Of a stretch of 64,000 bases of DNA, positions 50,824 to 60,058 are shown piece after piece. The notes beneath the pieces are model-generated. The model ran no database searches and was not told the origin of the DNA. It saw nothing but the letters and a program-made list of their open reading frames with translations. A program made the position numbers and the translations under genes. Source of the stretch: QHXN01 sp963785125. Lineage in GTDB: Bacteria; Acidobacteriota; Blastocatellia; Pyrinomonadales; Pyrinomonadaceae. Positions within the stretch are counted from its first letter, which is position 1. Each line of letters begins with the position of its first letter. Location: contig CAWATU010000004.1 of assembly GCA_963785125.1 (NCBI GenBank), forward strand, positions 1-64,000. The letters are read 5' to 3'.

Positions 50824-51678
50824 TTAAATCCTCTGCCCGGCGAGTTCGGGCGACACGTCGGTCTCTATTTCTGTGGCTTCACTCAGACGACGGCGGTTCT
50901 TAACTTTCTCGGCGGCCTCGCGGGCGCGCGCGATGGCTGCGTCGTAGAGGCCGCGGGCGGCGTTGAGGCGGACTTCGTTCAGCTCGCCGAAGCCTTGCAG
51001 GCCGGTCTTGAAGCTGACGGAGCCGCCGGCCACGTCGTCCCAGCGGACTGGGTATTCGAGCATCCTCAAGTTAGCGCGGTGCGCAATGAAGAGCAGCTCC
51101 ACGTCGAAGCCGAAGCGGTCGATGAGAGCGCCCTCGACGACCGCGCGGCACACGTCCATGCGGAAGGCTTTGAAGCCGCACTGCGTGTCCTTGAAGGGCA
51201 GGCCCGTCAGCATCCGCATCACGAGGTTGAAGACGCGCCCCGATTGCTCGCGCGTCCACGGCTGGTGCGTGCCGATGAGGCGCCGGTCGAGCGCGCGCGA
51301 GCCGAAGACCACGTCGTACTGCCCCGAGCGTATCGGCTCGACGAGCTTGGGCGTCTCCGTGATGGGCATCGAGAGGTCTGCGTCGAAGAAGGCGGCGACC
51401 TTGTTGCGCGCGGCCAGGAGCCCCGTGCGCACGGCGTTCCCCTTACCCTTGTTCGGCTCGACGCGGATGACGCGCCCCTCGACCGAGGGCACCGCGCGCT
51501 CGTTGAAGACCGCTTCGGCGACTCGCGACGTGTCGTCTTTCGAGCCGTCATCGACGACGATGACCTCGCCGCCGCCGGGCTGGTCTTCCAGATAGGCCAC
51601 GACCTCGCGCAAAGTCTTCGCGATGCGCGCCGACTCGTTGTAAGCGGGAATGACGATTGAGAGAGAAGATGAAGACAT
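50824..51678 (-). CDS. Glycosyltransferase family 2, dolichyl-phosphate glucosyltransferase-like
   Basis: 284 residues. SLSIVIPAYNESARIAKTL, the DDGSKDDT nucleotide-binding motif, GKGNAVRTGLLAA, the metal-binding DADLSMP, DVVFGSRALDRR and the acceptor motif KDTQCGFKAFR. This set matches ALG5/GtrB-like enzymes that move glucose from UDP-Glc to a polyprenyl phosphate at the inner face of the membrane. There is no C-terminal membrane anchor, unlike GtrB. Used for glycan or protein glycosylation. Stands alone on the minus strand. Confidence 0.88.
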   Translation of the reverse strand: MSSSSLSIVIPAYNESARIAKTLREVVAYLEDQPGGGEVIVVDDGSKDDTSRVAEAVFNERAVPSVEGRVIRVEPNKGKGNAVRTGLLAARNKVAAFFDADLSMPITETPKLVEPIRSGQYDVVFGSRALDRRLIGTHQPWTREQSGRVFNLVMRMLTGLPFKDTQCGFKAFRMDVCRAVVEGALIDRFGFDVELLFIAHRANLRMLEYPVRWDDVAGGSVSFKTGLQGFGELNEVRLNAARGLYDAAIARAREAAEKVKNRRRLSEATEIETDVSPELAGQRI

Positions 51679-51760
51679 CGGTTAGGCAAAAATTCCGGGT
51701 CAAATACTGCTGCGAAAATATATCAGAAAGTGGTCAGGAGACAGTAGTCAGGAGGAGAGC

Positions 51761-51868
51761 AGGCAGTAGGCAGATGGCAGTTAAGCGCCCAGCCGTCAAA
51801 AGTTTTTAAGTAACCCCTCAACAAACTTAACGCGGAGCGTACTGCCAACTACCATCTGCCTACTGCCT
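51761..51868. repeat. Intergenic heptamer palindrome H
   Basis: 22-bp arms 51761-51782 and 51847-51868 (one mismatch) from GGCAGTA/GGCAGAT words, 64-nt spacer. It fills the divergent region between the GT2 and CtpA genes; further GTCAGGAG-like words precede it (51733-51753). Confidence 0.85.
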
Positions 51869-51946
51869 ACTTCCCTGCTCGTGTTAAAATCCCCACACGG
51901 GCGTATAAACGCGCGGAGGACGAGGGGAGTTCGGGAGTTTCAATCC

Positions 51947-53680
51947 ATGAGCAGCAGGACGTTCGGACGCATCACGGCGGCGGTCATCATCGTGGCGGCG
52001 ACGCTGGTCGGCGGCATCTACGGGCGGCGCGCCTTCTCGCAGCAGGTCGGCGCCGACGGCGGCGCGCAGCGCATCGAGTCTACCTACCAGGAGGCGCTCT
52101 CGGTCATCTCGGAGAACTACGTGGACAGCGTGGACTACGAGAAGGCCAACGAGGCCGCCATCCAGGGGATGCTCTTTACGCTCGACCCGCATTCGAGCTT
52201 CTTCTCGCCGGCCGAGTATCGACGCCTCCTGCAAGACCAGGAGTCGCGCTTCACCGGCATCGGCGTCTCCATCCTGCGCCATCGCGACGGCGTCTACGTC
52301 CAGACGCCCATCGAGGGCACACCCGCGGCGAAGGCGGGCATGCGCTTCGGCGACCGCATCGTCGAGGTGGACGGCAAGGACGCGCGCGACTGGACGACGC
52401 AGGCCGTCTCGAAGGCCGTGCGCGGCCCCGAGGGCGAGCCCGTCACCATCAAGATCGAGCGCGCGGGCAGTCAGGCCCCGCTCTTCTTCACCATCAAGCG
52501 CGGCAGCGTCCCGCAGCCCTCCATCCGCAACGCCTTCATGGTCAGGCCCGGCGTCGGCTACGTGGGTCTGACGGGCGGCTTCACGCACACGACTTCAGAT
52601 GAGCTGGCCGCGGCGCTCGAAGAGTTGAGCGGGCAGGGGATGCAGCAGCTCGTCCTCGACCTGCGCGGCAACCCGGGCGGTCTGCTCGACCAGGCCATCA
52701 AGGTCGCCAGCCACTTCGTCCCGCGGAACAAGGGGGTCGTCTCCGTCCGCACCCGCGACGAAGATAACAACCGCGAGTATAAGAACGTCTACTTCGACCC
52801 GGTCGAACACCCGCTCGTCGTCCTCGTCAACGGCAACTCGGCCTCGGCCTCCGAGATCGTCGCGGGCGCGGTGCAGGATCACGGCCGCGGCCTCGTCGTC
52901 GGCGAGACGACGTTCGGCAAAGGGCTCGTCCAACGCATCTTCAACCTGCCCTACGGCGCGGGCCTGACGCTGACGACGGCGAAGTACTACACGCCCTACG
53001 GCCGCCTGATTCAGCGCTCGTACGCGGGCGGCTCCATCTACGACTACTACACGCACCAGAACCCGAACGCCGAGCCGACGCCGCAGACGACGAGCCCGAC
53101 GACGCCCGTGAACCCGTCGGCGCCGCCCGCGCCCAACGCGGGTTCCGTCGTACCGACCCCGCAGCCGACGCCCGCGGCGACGCCTTCGGGGCCGCCCATC
53201 CGTACGGCGGGCGGGCGCGTCTTCTACGGCGGCGGCGGCATCACGCCCGACCGCGAGGTCAAGCCGCTCGAAGTGGGAAGCCCCGTGCGCGCGCGCATCT
53301 ACGAGGAGGCTTTCCAGTTCGCACGGCAATTGGTCGGCGGGCAGATTGCGGGGCTTGAGAGCTACCGCGTGACCGCCGAGCCGCAGTTCGGCAAGAGCGC
53401 CCGACCGACCGACTTCCCCGTCAGCGACAAGGTCTTGCAGGCGTTCCGCGACTTCGCCAAACGCGACGCGGAGTCGGGCCTGACGCTCACGCAGATCGAC
53501 CGCGAAATCGAGTACGTGCGCCTGCGCATCCGCGAGAACCTCGTCAACGCTACCTACGGCGGCGACGCCGCGACGCGCTACCTCCTCGAAGGCGACCCGC
53601 AGGTGCTCCGCGCCCTCGAACTCTTCCCCGAGGCCAAAGCCCTCGCCGAGAACATCAGCCGCCGTCCTGACTCGGAATGA
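51947..53680 (+). CDS. S41 family C-terminal processing peptidase, CtpA-like
   Basis: 577 residues from MSSRTFGRITAAVIIVAATLVGG, a signal anchor; the frame upstream lacks one. After the leader come a helical cap, a PDZ domain (ESRFTGIGVSILRHRDGVYV; GTPAAKAGMRFGDRIVEVDG) and the S41 core with DLRGNPGGLLDQAIKVA, the catalytic Ser in NGNSASASEIVAGA and Lys in ETTFGKGLVQ. A Pro/Thr/Ala-rich insertion (about residues 375-420) lies between the core and a C-terminal domain. It cleaves unfolded or signal-bearing periplasmic proteins. Long for the family (usually 400-450) because of the insertion and tail. Confidence 0.93.
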   Translation: MSSRTFGRITAAVIIVAATLVGGIYGRRAFSQQVGADGGAQRIESTYQEALSVISENYVDSVDYEKANEAAIQGMLFTLDPHSSFFSPAEYRRLLQDQESRFTGIGVSILRHRDGVYVQTPIEGTPAAKAGMRFGDRIVEVDGKDARDWTTQAVSKAVRGPEGEPVTIKIERAGSQAPLFFTIKRGSVPQPSIRNAFMVRPGVGYVGLTGGFTHTTSDELAAALEELSGQGMQQLVLDLRGNPGGLLDQAIKVASHFVPRNKGVVSVRTRDEDNNREYKNVYFDPVEHPLVVLVNGNSASASEIVAGAVQDHGRGLVVGETTFGKGLVQRIFNLPYGAGLTLTTAKYYTPYGRLIQRSYAGGSIYDYYTHQNPNAEPTPQTTSPTTPVNPSAPPAPNAGSVVPTPQPTPAATPSGPPIRTAGGRVFYGGGGITPDREVKPLEVGSPVRARIYEEAFQFARQLVGGQIAGLESYRVTAEPQFGKSARPTDFPVSDKVLQAFRDFAKRDAESGLTLTQIDREIEYVRLRIRENLVNATYGGDAATRYLLEGDPQVLRALELFPEAKALAENISRRPDSE

Positions 53681-53718
53681 GAGTCTCCGGCTGCTGAGAA
53701 GTCGGGGAGGAGCGCCCG

Positions 53719-53913
53719 ATGAAGAAGAAGATTCTGGTCAGAAAACTTTCACTGCACGACCCCGAAGTGAATGATCTGAAGGGCAAAACGCCGGGAGAGC
53801 TGATGGGCATGATGTGGCAGCTTACTCTCGACGCCTGGGCGTTCAAGGAAAAACTTGATGCTGAATCCAGACTTCAGAGACATGTTGTCGTGCTTAAAAA
53901 ACGAGGGGGTTGA
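53719..53913 (+). CDS. Small protein paired with nucleotidyltransferase
   Basis: 64 residues, MKKKILVRKLSLHDPEVNDLKGKTPGELMGMMWQLTLDAWAFKEKLDAE, ending RHVVVLKKRGG. A GGGGAGG ribosome site lies 8 nt upstream of the ATG at 53719. It overlaps the nucleotidyltransferase gene by 56 nt in another frame. I recall small proteins with the M-W-x-L-T-x-D-A-W-x-F segment next to nucleotidyltransferase genes. An antitoxin or folding partner is an inference. Confidence 0.75.
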   Translation: MKKKILVRKLSLHDPEVNDLKGKTPGELMGMMWQLTLDAWAFKEKLDAESRLQRHVVVLKKRGG

Positions 53914-54316
53914 TTTCATTGTCGTAGGCGCGTACGCCCTCGCGTCGCACGGCCTCATCCGTGCGACGGGCGACATCGACGTTTGGCTCAGCATCAGCCC
54001 CGACAACGCGAACAAGGTTTTGCGCGCTCTCGCCAGATTCGGCGCGCCGACCTCTGGCCTCTCCGAAAAAGACTTCACAACTCCTGACACAATCATTCAG
54101 CTCGGCGTCGAGCCTCGCAGGATCGACCTCATCACGGGAATCGACGGCGTTGAGTTCGACGAGGCAGCACGCCGCAAGGTGAGGGTGGATGTGGATGGCG
54201 TGGAGGTTTTTGTCTTGTCAAAAGAGGACTTACTGAAGAATAAACTGGCCGCAGGGCGCGATAAGGATCGCGGGGACATAGCTTGGCTGGAAAAGAGGCT
54301 GAGCGATGAAGGCTAG
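53858..54316 (+). CDS. Nucleotidyltransferase-fold protein (AbiEii/DUF6036-like)
   Basis: 152 residues from ATG 53858 (a TTG one codon earlier is less likely). VDFIVVGAYALASHGLIRATGDIDVWL gives the G-[GA]-x-A...R-x-T-x-D-x-D signature of minimal nucleotidyltransferases, with the metal-binding D-x-D as DID. It continues PRRIDLITGIDGVEFDEAARRKV and ends KLAAGRDKDRGDIAWLEK. Such proteins act as toxins or antitoxins by nucleotidylating tRNA or partner proteins. Overlaps the small gene upstream. Followed directly by palindrome I. Confidence 0.82.
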   Translation: MLNPDFRDMLSCLKNEGVDFIVVGAYALASHGLIRATGDIDVWLSISPDNANKVLRALARFGAPTSGLSEKDFTTPDTIIQLGVEPRRIDLITGIDGVEFDEAARRKVRVDVDGVEVFVLSKEDLLKNKLAAGRDKDRGDIAWLEKRLSDEG

Positions 54317-54385
54317 AAGCTATCCCTAAACCATCAATTTCGCCCTGATGTTATGGGCATTTCGAGGTTTAGGGATAACTTCTAG
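54313..54385. repeat. Intergenic palindrome I
   Basis: 20-bp arms CTAGAAGCTATCCCTAAACC (54313-54332) and 54366-54385, one mismatch, with a 33-nt loop. The left arm includes the stop of the nucleotidyltransferase gene. Not heptamer-built, unlike most others. Confidence 0.85.
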
Positions 54386-54398
54386 TCATTTTGTAATG

Positions 54399-54441
54399 CG
54401 GAGGGGGCGCGGAGATAAGTTATTTCTCCGCGCCCCCTCCG
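54399..54441. terminator. Strong GC-rich hairpin between convergent genes
   Basis: 17-bp perfect arms CGGAGGGGGCGCGGAGA (54399-54415) and 54425-54441, 9-nt loop containing TAAGTTATT. Lies between the nucleotidyltransferase gene (plus) and the L,D-transpeptidase (minus, stop at 54460). Confidence 0.82.
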
Positions 54442-54459
54442 GGTCCTCTGCATTGAAAT

Positions 54460-55458
54460 TCAAGCAACGTTAACTGCCAGTCTGTTCTTTACGGCCCCGC
54501 TTATCTGCCGCTTGCGCGTCGCCGGCCGGGCTTTCTTTGGCGTGCCGAGGAGCGGCTCGGCGCGGCCGTCGGCGAGGGCTCGGCCCTGTTGGATGCTGGC
54601 GACAGGGACGACGAACCTGGTGCGGCGCGTGACGCTGGCGAGCATCTTCTCAAGCTCGGCGTCGTCGAGGTTGGCGGCGTCCACGCCGCTCGTGGACAGT
54701 TCGTCACGCAGGCGCGCGACCGTGTTGGTGCGGCGGTCATACACGTCCGGGTAGATGTAGAGCACGCCGCCCTCGACGACCAGCGTGTCGTAGTTGATGT
54801 CGAACTCCAGCGGATCTTCGAGCGCGGCCACGAGCGTATTTTTGGTCGCCTTGGCGTTCGCAATCTGCCGCCGCGTGACGGGCAAGGAACGCGCCGCGAC
54901 GATCTTCTCCGCCAGCTCGTACAGGTCTGCGCGCATCATGCGTACGCAGCCGTGCGAGACGAGGTTGCCGAGGTCGCCCAAGCCCTTCGCCTGATGGATG
55001 AGGTAGCCGTCGCCCAGAGGAATCTTGACCTTGCCGAGCGGGTTGCGTGGGTCGCTGGCCTTGATGACCTCACCGGCGCGGACGCCCTTGTGGCCTGTGA
55101 CCCAGTCGCTCGAAGGCGGAATCCACGAGGGGTTCCAGATGACCTCGTTCGCCTCGCGCTCGCCGATATAGATGGGGTAGTCCTTCATCCCGACGCCGAT
55201 GTTCCAGGACCTCACCTCGCGCCCGTTCTGCCAGAGCGTGAGGCGGAACGACGGAACGTTGAGCGTCAGCTTGATGTCGGGCTGTCCCGCCTCGAACTCC
55301 GCCTTCTCGATCTTCCCGCCGGTCAGCTTGTCGGAACGCTCCGACTCGAAGCGGTCGTAGCGTATGTAACTCTGCTGCTGCTGCGCATAGGTCGCGCCCA
55401 CCGACAGAGTCAGCGCGAGCGCCGCCAGCGAGACTCTTAAAATTCCGCGTCTCAACAT
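54460..55458 (-). CDS. L,D-transpeptidase, YkuD family
   Basis: 332 residues with a signal peptide (ILRVSLAALALTLSVGATYAQ). The YkuD domain has TLWQNGREVRSWNIGVGMKDYPIYIG, NPLGKVKIPLGDGYLIHQ, and the catalytic Cys-His motif VSHGCVRMMRADLYEL. A C-terminal extension of about 130 residues (ALEDPLEFDINYDTLVVEGGVLYIYPD onwards) is basic at the end (KKARPATRKRQISG). It makes 3-3 peptidoglycan cross-links or links proteins to the wall in the periplasm. Length is within the family range. Confidence 0.92.
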   Translation of the reverse strand: MLRRGILRVSLAALALTLSVGATYAQQQQSYIRYDRFESERSDKLTGGKIEKAEFEAGQPDIKLTLNVPSFRLTLWQNGREVRSWNIGVGMKDYPIYIGEREANEVIWNPSWIPPSSDWVTGHKGVRAGEVIKASDPRNPLGKVKIPLGDGYLIHQAKGLGDLGNLVSHGCVRMMRADLYELAEKIVAARSLPVTRRQIANAKATKNTLVAALEDPLEFDINYDTLVVEGGVLYIYPDVYDRRTNTVARLRDELSTSGVDAANLDDAELEKMLASVTRRTRFVVPVASIQQGRALADGRAEPLLGTPKKARPATRKRQISGAVKNRLAVNVA

Positions 55459-55611
55459 GAATACTTCACTCCCTCCTCAACGAAAGCCCGCGCGCGCGGC
55501 CGGGAGGGAGAGCCGTGCGCGGACGTGTTCCGACTTAAACGAACGGGGGTTGCGGGGATAGGTATAGTTATCCGACGAAATGGTTGTCCGGCGCAAGTGG
55601 GGCGGGGATGC

Positions 55612-57231
55612 TCAGTTACCGATGACGCCGAAGTACATCAGGGTAGCCTGCACGACGCCGATGAAGAAGCCCATGCCGAGGCCGAAGAGCTCGATGGTGC
55701 GGAGGTGCTGCTTGGCGACCGAGAGGACGAGGTCTTCGAGCTTCTTGATGGGATAGCCGGCGACCTTCTCCTCGACGATGCGGCCGATGTCGAACTCGGC
55801 GATGGCCGCGGGCAGGCGCTCGCGCGCGGCCGATTCGATCCTGTCGGTCAGCATGTCGGCGGCGCGCCTGACCTTCTCCTCGGGCACGAGGTCGCCGACG
55901 CGGCCGATGGGCCTGACCAGCAGTTTCTCCACCTGCGAGGCGAGGATGGCGTTGATGGTGCGCGCCGTCTCTTCGCGCGCGAGGACGCCGTTGAGGCCGC
56001 GCGCGAGCAGGCGCTTGACCTCATCGACCGAGTCGGGGCGCGCGTGTTCGAGCAGCGCACGAAGGCTGTGCGGCTTCAGGCGCTCCAGCGCGTCGGTGAG
56101 GTAGGCCGAGACCGAGGTCGAAAGCTCCGCGCTCTGCGCGATGGCGAGGATGCGCTCGGCAACCTGATCTTTGATCGTTTCGAGCTTCTCGGGGGCGACG
56201 GTGCCGACCAGCTCGTTGACGGGGCGCGCGAGCACGTTGTCGATGGAGGCGTTGATGAACTCCTCGGCCTGCCGCTCGAACGCCTCGCCCGAGAGGAACT
56301 CGCCGACGCGGCGCGGCAATGTCTTGTTGATGAGGTCGTCCACCTCGCCGTGAATCTGCTCGCGCGAGATGAAGATTTTTTTGAAGAAGCTGAGCTGCTT
56401 GTAGTAGTCGTCCACCTCGCGCTTGATGAGCGAGCCGATCTGCTTGCGCGTGTCCTTGTTCGTCGCAAGCTCGGTCAGGTGTTGGACGATGGGCGGCACC
56501 TGGCTGTCGATGCGCTCCTTGATGACGGCGACCGTGTCGGGCGTGAACATCTCGGCCAGCGTCGCGCTGCTCTGCGCCAGCTCGTCCACGCGTAACGAGA
56601 CGAACTCGCGCACCTTCGACTCGAACCCGCGCTCGTTGACGAGGCCGCGGAAGCGGTTCTCGACGAAGCCCAAGACCTGCTCGAACGCGTCGGGACTGAC
56701 CGCCTCGGAGAGGCGTTGCGAGAGCAGCCCGTCCACGCGCCGGTCAACGAAGCGCGTGAGCGCCTCGGCCGTCTCCTCGCTGCGGAGCGCGCCGGCGATG
56801 TGCTCGGCGATGCGGAGTTGGAGCGCGGCGAGTGCGTCAAGGACGGTCGCGCGCGCCGACTTCGGGATGGCGTCGAGGAAGGTCGCGTAGTTCTTCTCCA
56901 ACATCTCCTCTGTGTAGGAGTTGACGAGGGACTCGACCTTGCGGCGGAAGAAGCCGGTCTCGAACAACGCGTGGACGACCGTCTCCTGCGAGACCAGTTC
57001 GTTGCCGACGGCGTGGCCGATGGTCTGTGCGAGACGCTCGCGGTGGCGCGGGATCATGCCCTGCGGCCAGATGGTGAGGCCGAAAATCTTCACGGGCCGG
57101 TGCGGGCGGAAGAGCATCCGCACGGCGAGCCACGCCGCGCCGTAGCCGTGGAAGGTGGCGACGAAGATGATGACGAACGGCTCGAACCACTTACTGTGGA
57201 TGACGGCGTTAACCCACTCGATGGAGAGCAC
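55612..57231 (-). CDS. DUF445 family membrane protein
   Basis: About 540 residues. N-terminal helix in EWVNAVIHSKWFEPFVIIFVATFHGYGAAWLAVRMLF with the typical RPHRPVKIFGLTIWPQGMIP after it, then a very long helical region with repeated DALERLKPHSLRALL-type heptads, and a C-terminal helix (IELFGLGMGFFIGVVQATLMYFGVIG). This matches DUF445/YheB-like proteins, of unknown function, often on the cell envelope. The GTG at 57231 is preferred because the family begins within a few residues of it; the frame is open to a GTG at 57282. Neither has a clear ribosome site. Confidence 0.85.
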   Translation of the reverse strand: MLSIEWVNAVIHSKWFEPFVIIFVATFHGYGAAWLAVRMLFRPHRPVKIFGLTIWPQGMIPRHRERLAQTIGHAVGNELVSQETVVHALFETGFFRRKVESLVNSYTEEMLEKNYATFLDAIPKSARATVLDALAALQLRIAEHIAGALRSEETAEALTRFVDRRVDGLLSQRLSEAVSPDAFEQVLGFVENRFRGLVNERGFESKVREFVSLRVDELAQSSATLAEMFTPDTVAVIKERIDSQVPPIVQHLTELATNKDTRKQIGSLIKREVDDYYKQLSFFKKIFISREQIHGEVDDLINKTLPRRVGEFLSGEAFERQAEEFINASIDNVLARPVNELVGTVAPEKLETIKDQVAERILAIAQSAELSTSVSAYLTDALERLKPHSLRALLEHARPDSVDEVKRLLARGLNGVLAREETARTINAILASQVEKLLVRPIGRVGDLVPEEKVRRAADMLTDRIESAARERLPAAIAEFDIGRIVEEKVAGYPIKKLEDLVLSVAKQHLRTIELFGLGMGFFIGVVQATLMYFGVIGN

Positions 57232-57308
57232 CCCACACGCGCGCGGCGAATTTTCAGGGAACGCCTTCGATGCTAAACGCACGGCGCGCGGGCGTCAAAC
57301 GAATTCAC

Positions 57309-58343
57309 TCATCCACGGCCCACCGGCGCCGTCCGCGCGCGGGCGATGGCCGGGCGCCGCTCGACCTCAACCTTTCGCCGCTCGACTTCGATGTTGGTCT
57401 CCCGCTCCTCGCCTTTCGTCAAAAGGTCGGCGAGCGCGCTCTCAAGGTTGGTGTAGAGAAACTTGAAGTGCTCTTCGACGAGACGGTCGGGGATGCAGCG
57501 GCGGCCTTCGAGGGCGAGGGCCGGTTCGGTTCTTAAGACGAAGGCGCCGAGGCGGACGAGCCAGGCGGGTATGCGCGGGCTCCAGGGGCGCTTGAGCGCG
57601 CAGCGCAGCTCGCACATGAACTCGGCGTTGGTGACCGGGCACGGCCCCGTCGCGTTGTAGACGCCCGCGGCCTCTTCGCGCTCGACGCACCAGAGGGCGA
57701 GGCGGCAGAAGTCGCGCAGGTGGAGCCAGCTTATGTACTGATGCCCCTCGCCGACCGTGCCGCCGAGGTAGAGGCGCGCGAGGCGCGCGAGGGTGGGGAG
57801 CGCGCCGCCGTCGCGGCCGAGCACGAAGCCGATGCGCAACAGAACCTTGCGCGTCGCGGGCAGCTCAAGCGAGTCGAAGGCATGTTCCCAGCGCAGGCAG
57901 ACCTCGACGGGGAAGCCTCGGCCCGCGGGCGCGTCCTCTGTGCAGACGCGGCGGCCCGCGTCGCCGTAGACGGCGAGCGAACCGGCCTGAACTAAAACTT
58001 TCGGCGGCTCCACGCACGCGGCAATCGCGCGGCCGACGGCCTCGACGGAGTATATGCGCGACTCGACGATCTCACGCCTGTGCTCCGGCGTGTGGCGGCA
58101 ATCGACGCTGCGCCCCGCAAGGTTGACGACCGCGGCCGCGCCTTCCAGCTCGCGCGCCCACGGCCCGACAGTCCGCCCGTCCCACTCGACCTGCCGCACG
58201 CGCGAACGCCGCTTACTCACGCGCCGCGTAAGCACGACCGGCTCATAGCCGGCGCGCGCGAACGCCTCTGCCAGCGCGCGACCCAGAAAACCGCTCCCGC
58301 CCGTGAGCACCACACGCCCCTTCGACACAAGCGCCTCAGACAT
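57309..58343 (-). CDS. TIGR01777 family NAD(P)-binding epimerase/oxidoreductase
   Basis: 344 residues from MSEALVSKGRVVLTGGSGFLGRALAEAFARAGYEPVVLTRR, where the Rossmann GGSGFLG motif follows the first strand; an upstream in-frame Met adds 21 unrelated residues. Then LEGAAAVVNLAGRSVDCRHTPEHRREIVESRI, the active-site QAGSLAVYGDAG (Tyr) and EGHQYISWLHLRDFCRLALW, ending with a DUF1731-like tail and a charged extension (ETNIEVERRKVEVERR). Extended SDR, also called SulA-like; substrate not known. About 40 residues longer than usual. Confidence 0.88.
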   Translation of the reverse strand: MSEALVSKGRVVLTGGSGFLGRALAEAFARAGYEPVVLTRRVSKRRSRVRQVEWDGRTVGPWARELEGAAAVVNLAGRSVDCRHTPEHRREIVESRIYSVEAVGRAIAACVEPPKVLVQAGSLAVYGDAGRRVCTEDAPAGRGFPVEVCLRWEHAFDSLELPATRKVLLRIGFVLGRDGGALPTLARLARLYLGGTVGEGHQYISWLHLRDFCRLALWCVEREEAAGVYNATGPCPVTNAEFMCELRCALKRPWSPRIPAWLVRLGAFVLRTEPALALEGRRCIPDRLVEEHFKFLYTNLESALADLLTKGEERETNIEVERRKVEVERRPAIARARTAPVGRG

Positions 58344-58509
58344 GGCCTCGAACCTCCTCGCCGCGCGAACAGCGCGCCTTCGCCGAGTCAGTTCTTCAAA
58401 CCCCATGCCGGACGCACGGAGAGCCTTTAGGCTTTGAGTTTTTAAGGCGAGACGTTCACGCGCCTTGCAAAAGGCGAGTCGGGCATAGCGGGTTAGCAGT
58501 TTGCGAACG

Positions 58510-59910
58510 TCAGATAGCAGCGGCGGGTTTTTCGACGGGGTGGCCGGCGGCGATCCAGGCGCTGGTGCCGCCCTCGACGTTGTAGAGGCGTCGGAAGCCG
58601 AGCGGGCGGAGCAGGCTCGTCGCGGCGCTCGAACGGTAGCCGCCCGCGCAGATGACGGCGAGCGGGCGCTCCGGGTCGAGCCGCGCCGCCTCCTCGCGCA
58701 GGCGTGGGCCGAGGGGCGTGTTCAAGGCGCGCGGGGCGTGGCCGGCGTTGAACTCGGCCCCGCGGCGCACGTCGAGCAGTTGCAGCTCACCCTGCTCTTC
58801 GAGCATCCGGCGCAGCTCCGCCACCGACACCTGCTCGACCGAAGAGACTTCAAAGCCCGCCTCGCGCCAGGCGTCCATCCCGCCGCGCAGGTAGCCGCGC
58901 ACTGTGTCATGGCCGACGCGGGCGAGGCGCGTCACGGCCTCGTCCACCTGCGACTCTTCCGCGGCGACGACGATGAGCGGTGCGCCCAGAGCAATCAAAG
59001 CCCCGGCCCAGCTCGCGAACTGTCCGCCCAGACCGATGTTGAGCGCGCCGGGGACGTGGCCCGCGCCGAACTCCGCAGCCGGGCGCACGTCGAGGACGAC
59101 GTAACCGAGGTTGGCGTAGGCAACGACCTGCTGCGGAAGCAGGGCCGCGGGGCGATGCACGTCCGCGAGCGGCGGCGCGCCCTCGCGGTTGATGCGCGCG
59201 TCGGCGGGGAAGTATGCGGGCGCCTCGGGCAGGTCGGTCGTCAACAGCTTGACGAACTCGTCGCGCCCCATCGGCGCGAGCGCGTAGTTGAAGCGGCGCT
59301 GCTGGCCGATGGTCGAAGAGGTCTCCTTCGAGATGTTGCGGCCGCACATCGAGCCGGCCCCGTGCGCGGGCCAGACCTCGACCTCGTCGTCGAGCTTGAG
59401 CAGTTTGTCGTGCAGGCTCTCGTACATCATCCCGGCCATCTGCTGCGGCGTGAAGCCGCGCGCGCCCGCGAGGTCGGGGCGGCCCACGTCTCCGACAAAA
59501 AGCGTGTCGCCCGTCAGAACCTTCTGCGGCGCGTCCGAGACCTCCGTGTCGGAGATGACGAGCGAGATGCTCTCGGGCGTGTGGCCCGGAGTCTCCAAGA
59601 CACGGAGACGGACGTGCCCGACGCGCAGCTCGTCGCCGTCTTTGGCCGCGCGATGTGGGAAGGTCGCGCCCGCGCGTGCGCCGATGACGATCTCGGCGCC
59701 GGTGCGCGCGGCCAGTTCCCCGTGTCCGCTGACGAAGTCTGCGTGCAGGTGCGTCTCGACGACGTACTTGATCTTGAGCCCACAGGCTTCCGCCTCCGCG
59801 ATGTACTGGTCAACGTCGCGCTGCGGGTCTACGACCGCGGCCTCGCCCGCGGAGCCGACGAGGTAGGAGGCGTGCGCCAGACAGCCGAGATAGAACTGCT
59901 TGAAGTACAT
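58510..59910 (-). CDS. Metallo-beta-lactamase fold persulfide dioxygenase-like protein fused to two rhodanese domains
   Basis: 466 residues. The N-terminal MBL domain (FYLGCLAHASYLVGSAGEAAVVDPQRDVDQYI; ETHLHADFVSGH; VLETPGHTPESISLV; VGDVGRPDL) matches the ETHE1/CstB-type non-heme iron branch. It is followed by two rhodanese domains. The second has an active Cys loop ICAGGYRSSAATSLL; the first reads VVAAEESQVDEAV and lacks the Cys. Such CstB-like proteins oxidise persulfides and transfer sulfur, detoxifying sulfide. Normal for this fusion; one dead rhodanese is usual. Confidence 0.9.
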   Translation of the reverse strand: MYFKQFYLGCLAHASYLVGSAGEAAVVDPQRDVDQYIAEAEACGLKIKYVVETHLHADFVSGHGELAARTGAEIVIGARAGATFPHRAAKDGDELRVGHVRLRVLETPGHTPESISLVISDTEVSDAPQKVLTGDTLFVGDVGRPDLAGARGFTPQQMAGMMYESLHDKLLKLDDEVEVWPAHGAGSMCGRNISKETSSTIGQQRRFNYALAPMGRDEFVKLLTTDLPEAPAYFPADARINREGAPPLADVHRPAALLPQQVVAYANLGYVVLDVRPAAEFGAGHVPGALNIGLGGQFASWAGALIALGAPLIVVAAEESQVDEAVTRLARVGHDTVRGYLRGGMDAWREAGFEVSSVEQVSVAELRRMLEEQGELQLLDVRRGAEFNAGHAPRALNTPLGPRLREEAARLDPERPLAVICAGGYRSSAATSLLRPLGFRRLYNVEGGTSAWIAAGHPVEKPAAAI

Positions 59911-60058
59911 GACCCGAGACTCCTGTCGGATACTCTTGACCCGACGTGACGGCGGAGAAATTTAAGACGACGGGCGGAAGAATTTCCGCGCCCGGATGTT
60001 ACAATGGCGCCGGCCAAACCCCAAAAGCTCGAAGGACAAATTGGAGGAACGAAGAGTG

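Noticed and set aside
57155..57466. Small plus-strand gene between DUF445 and the epimerase
   Set aside because: Overlaps both minus-strand genes and has Arg/Pro-rich shadow composition.
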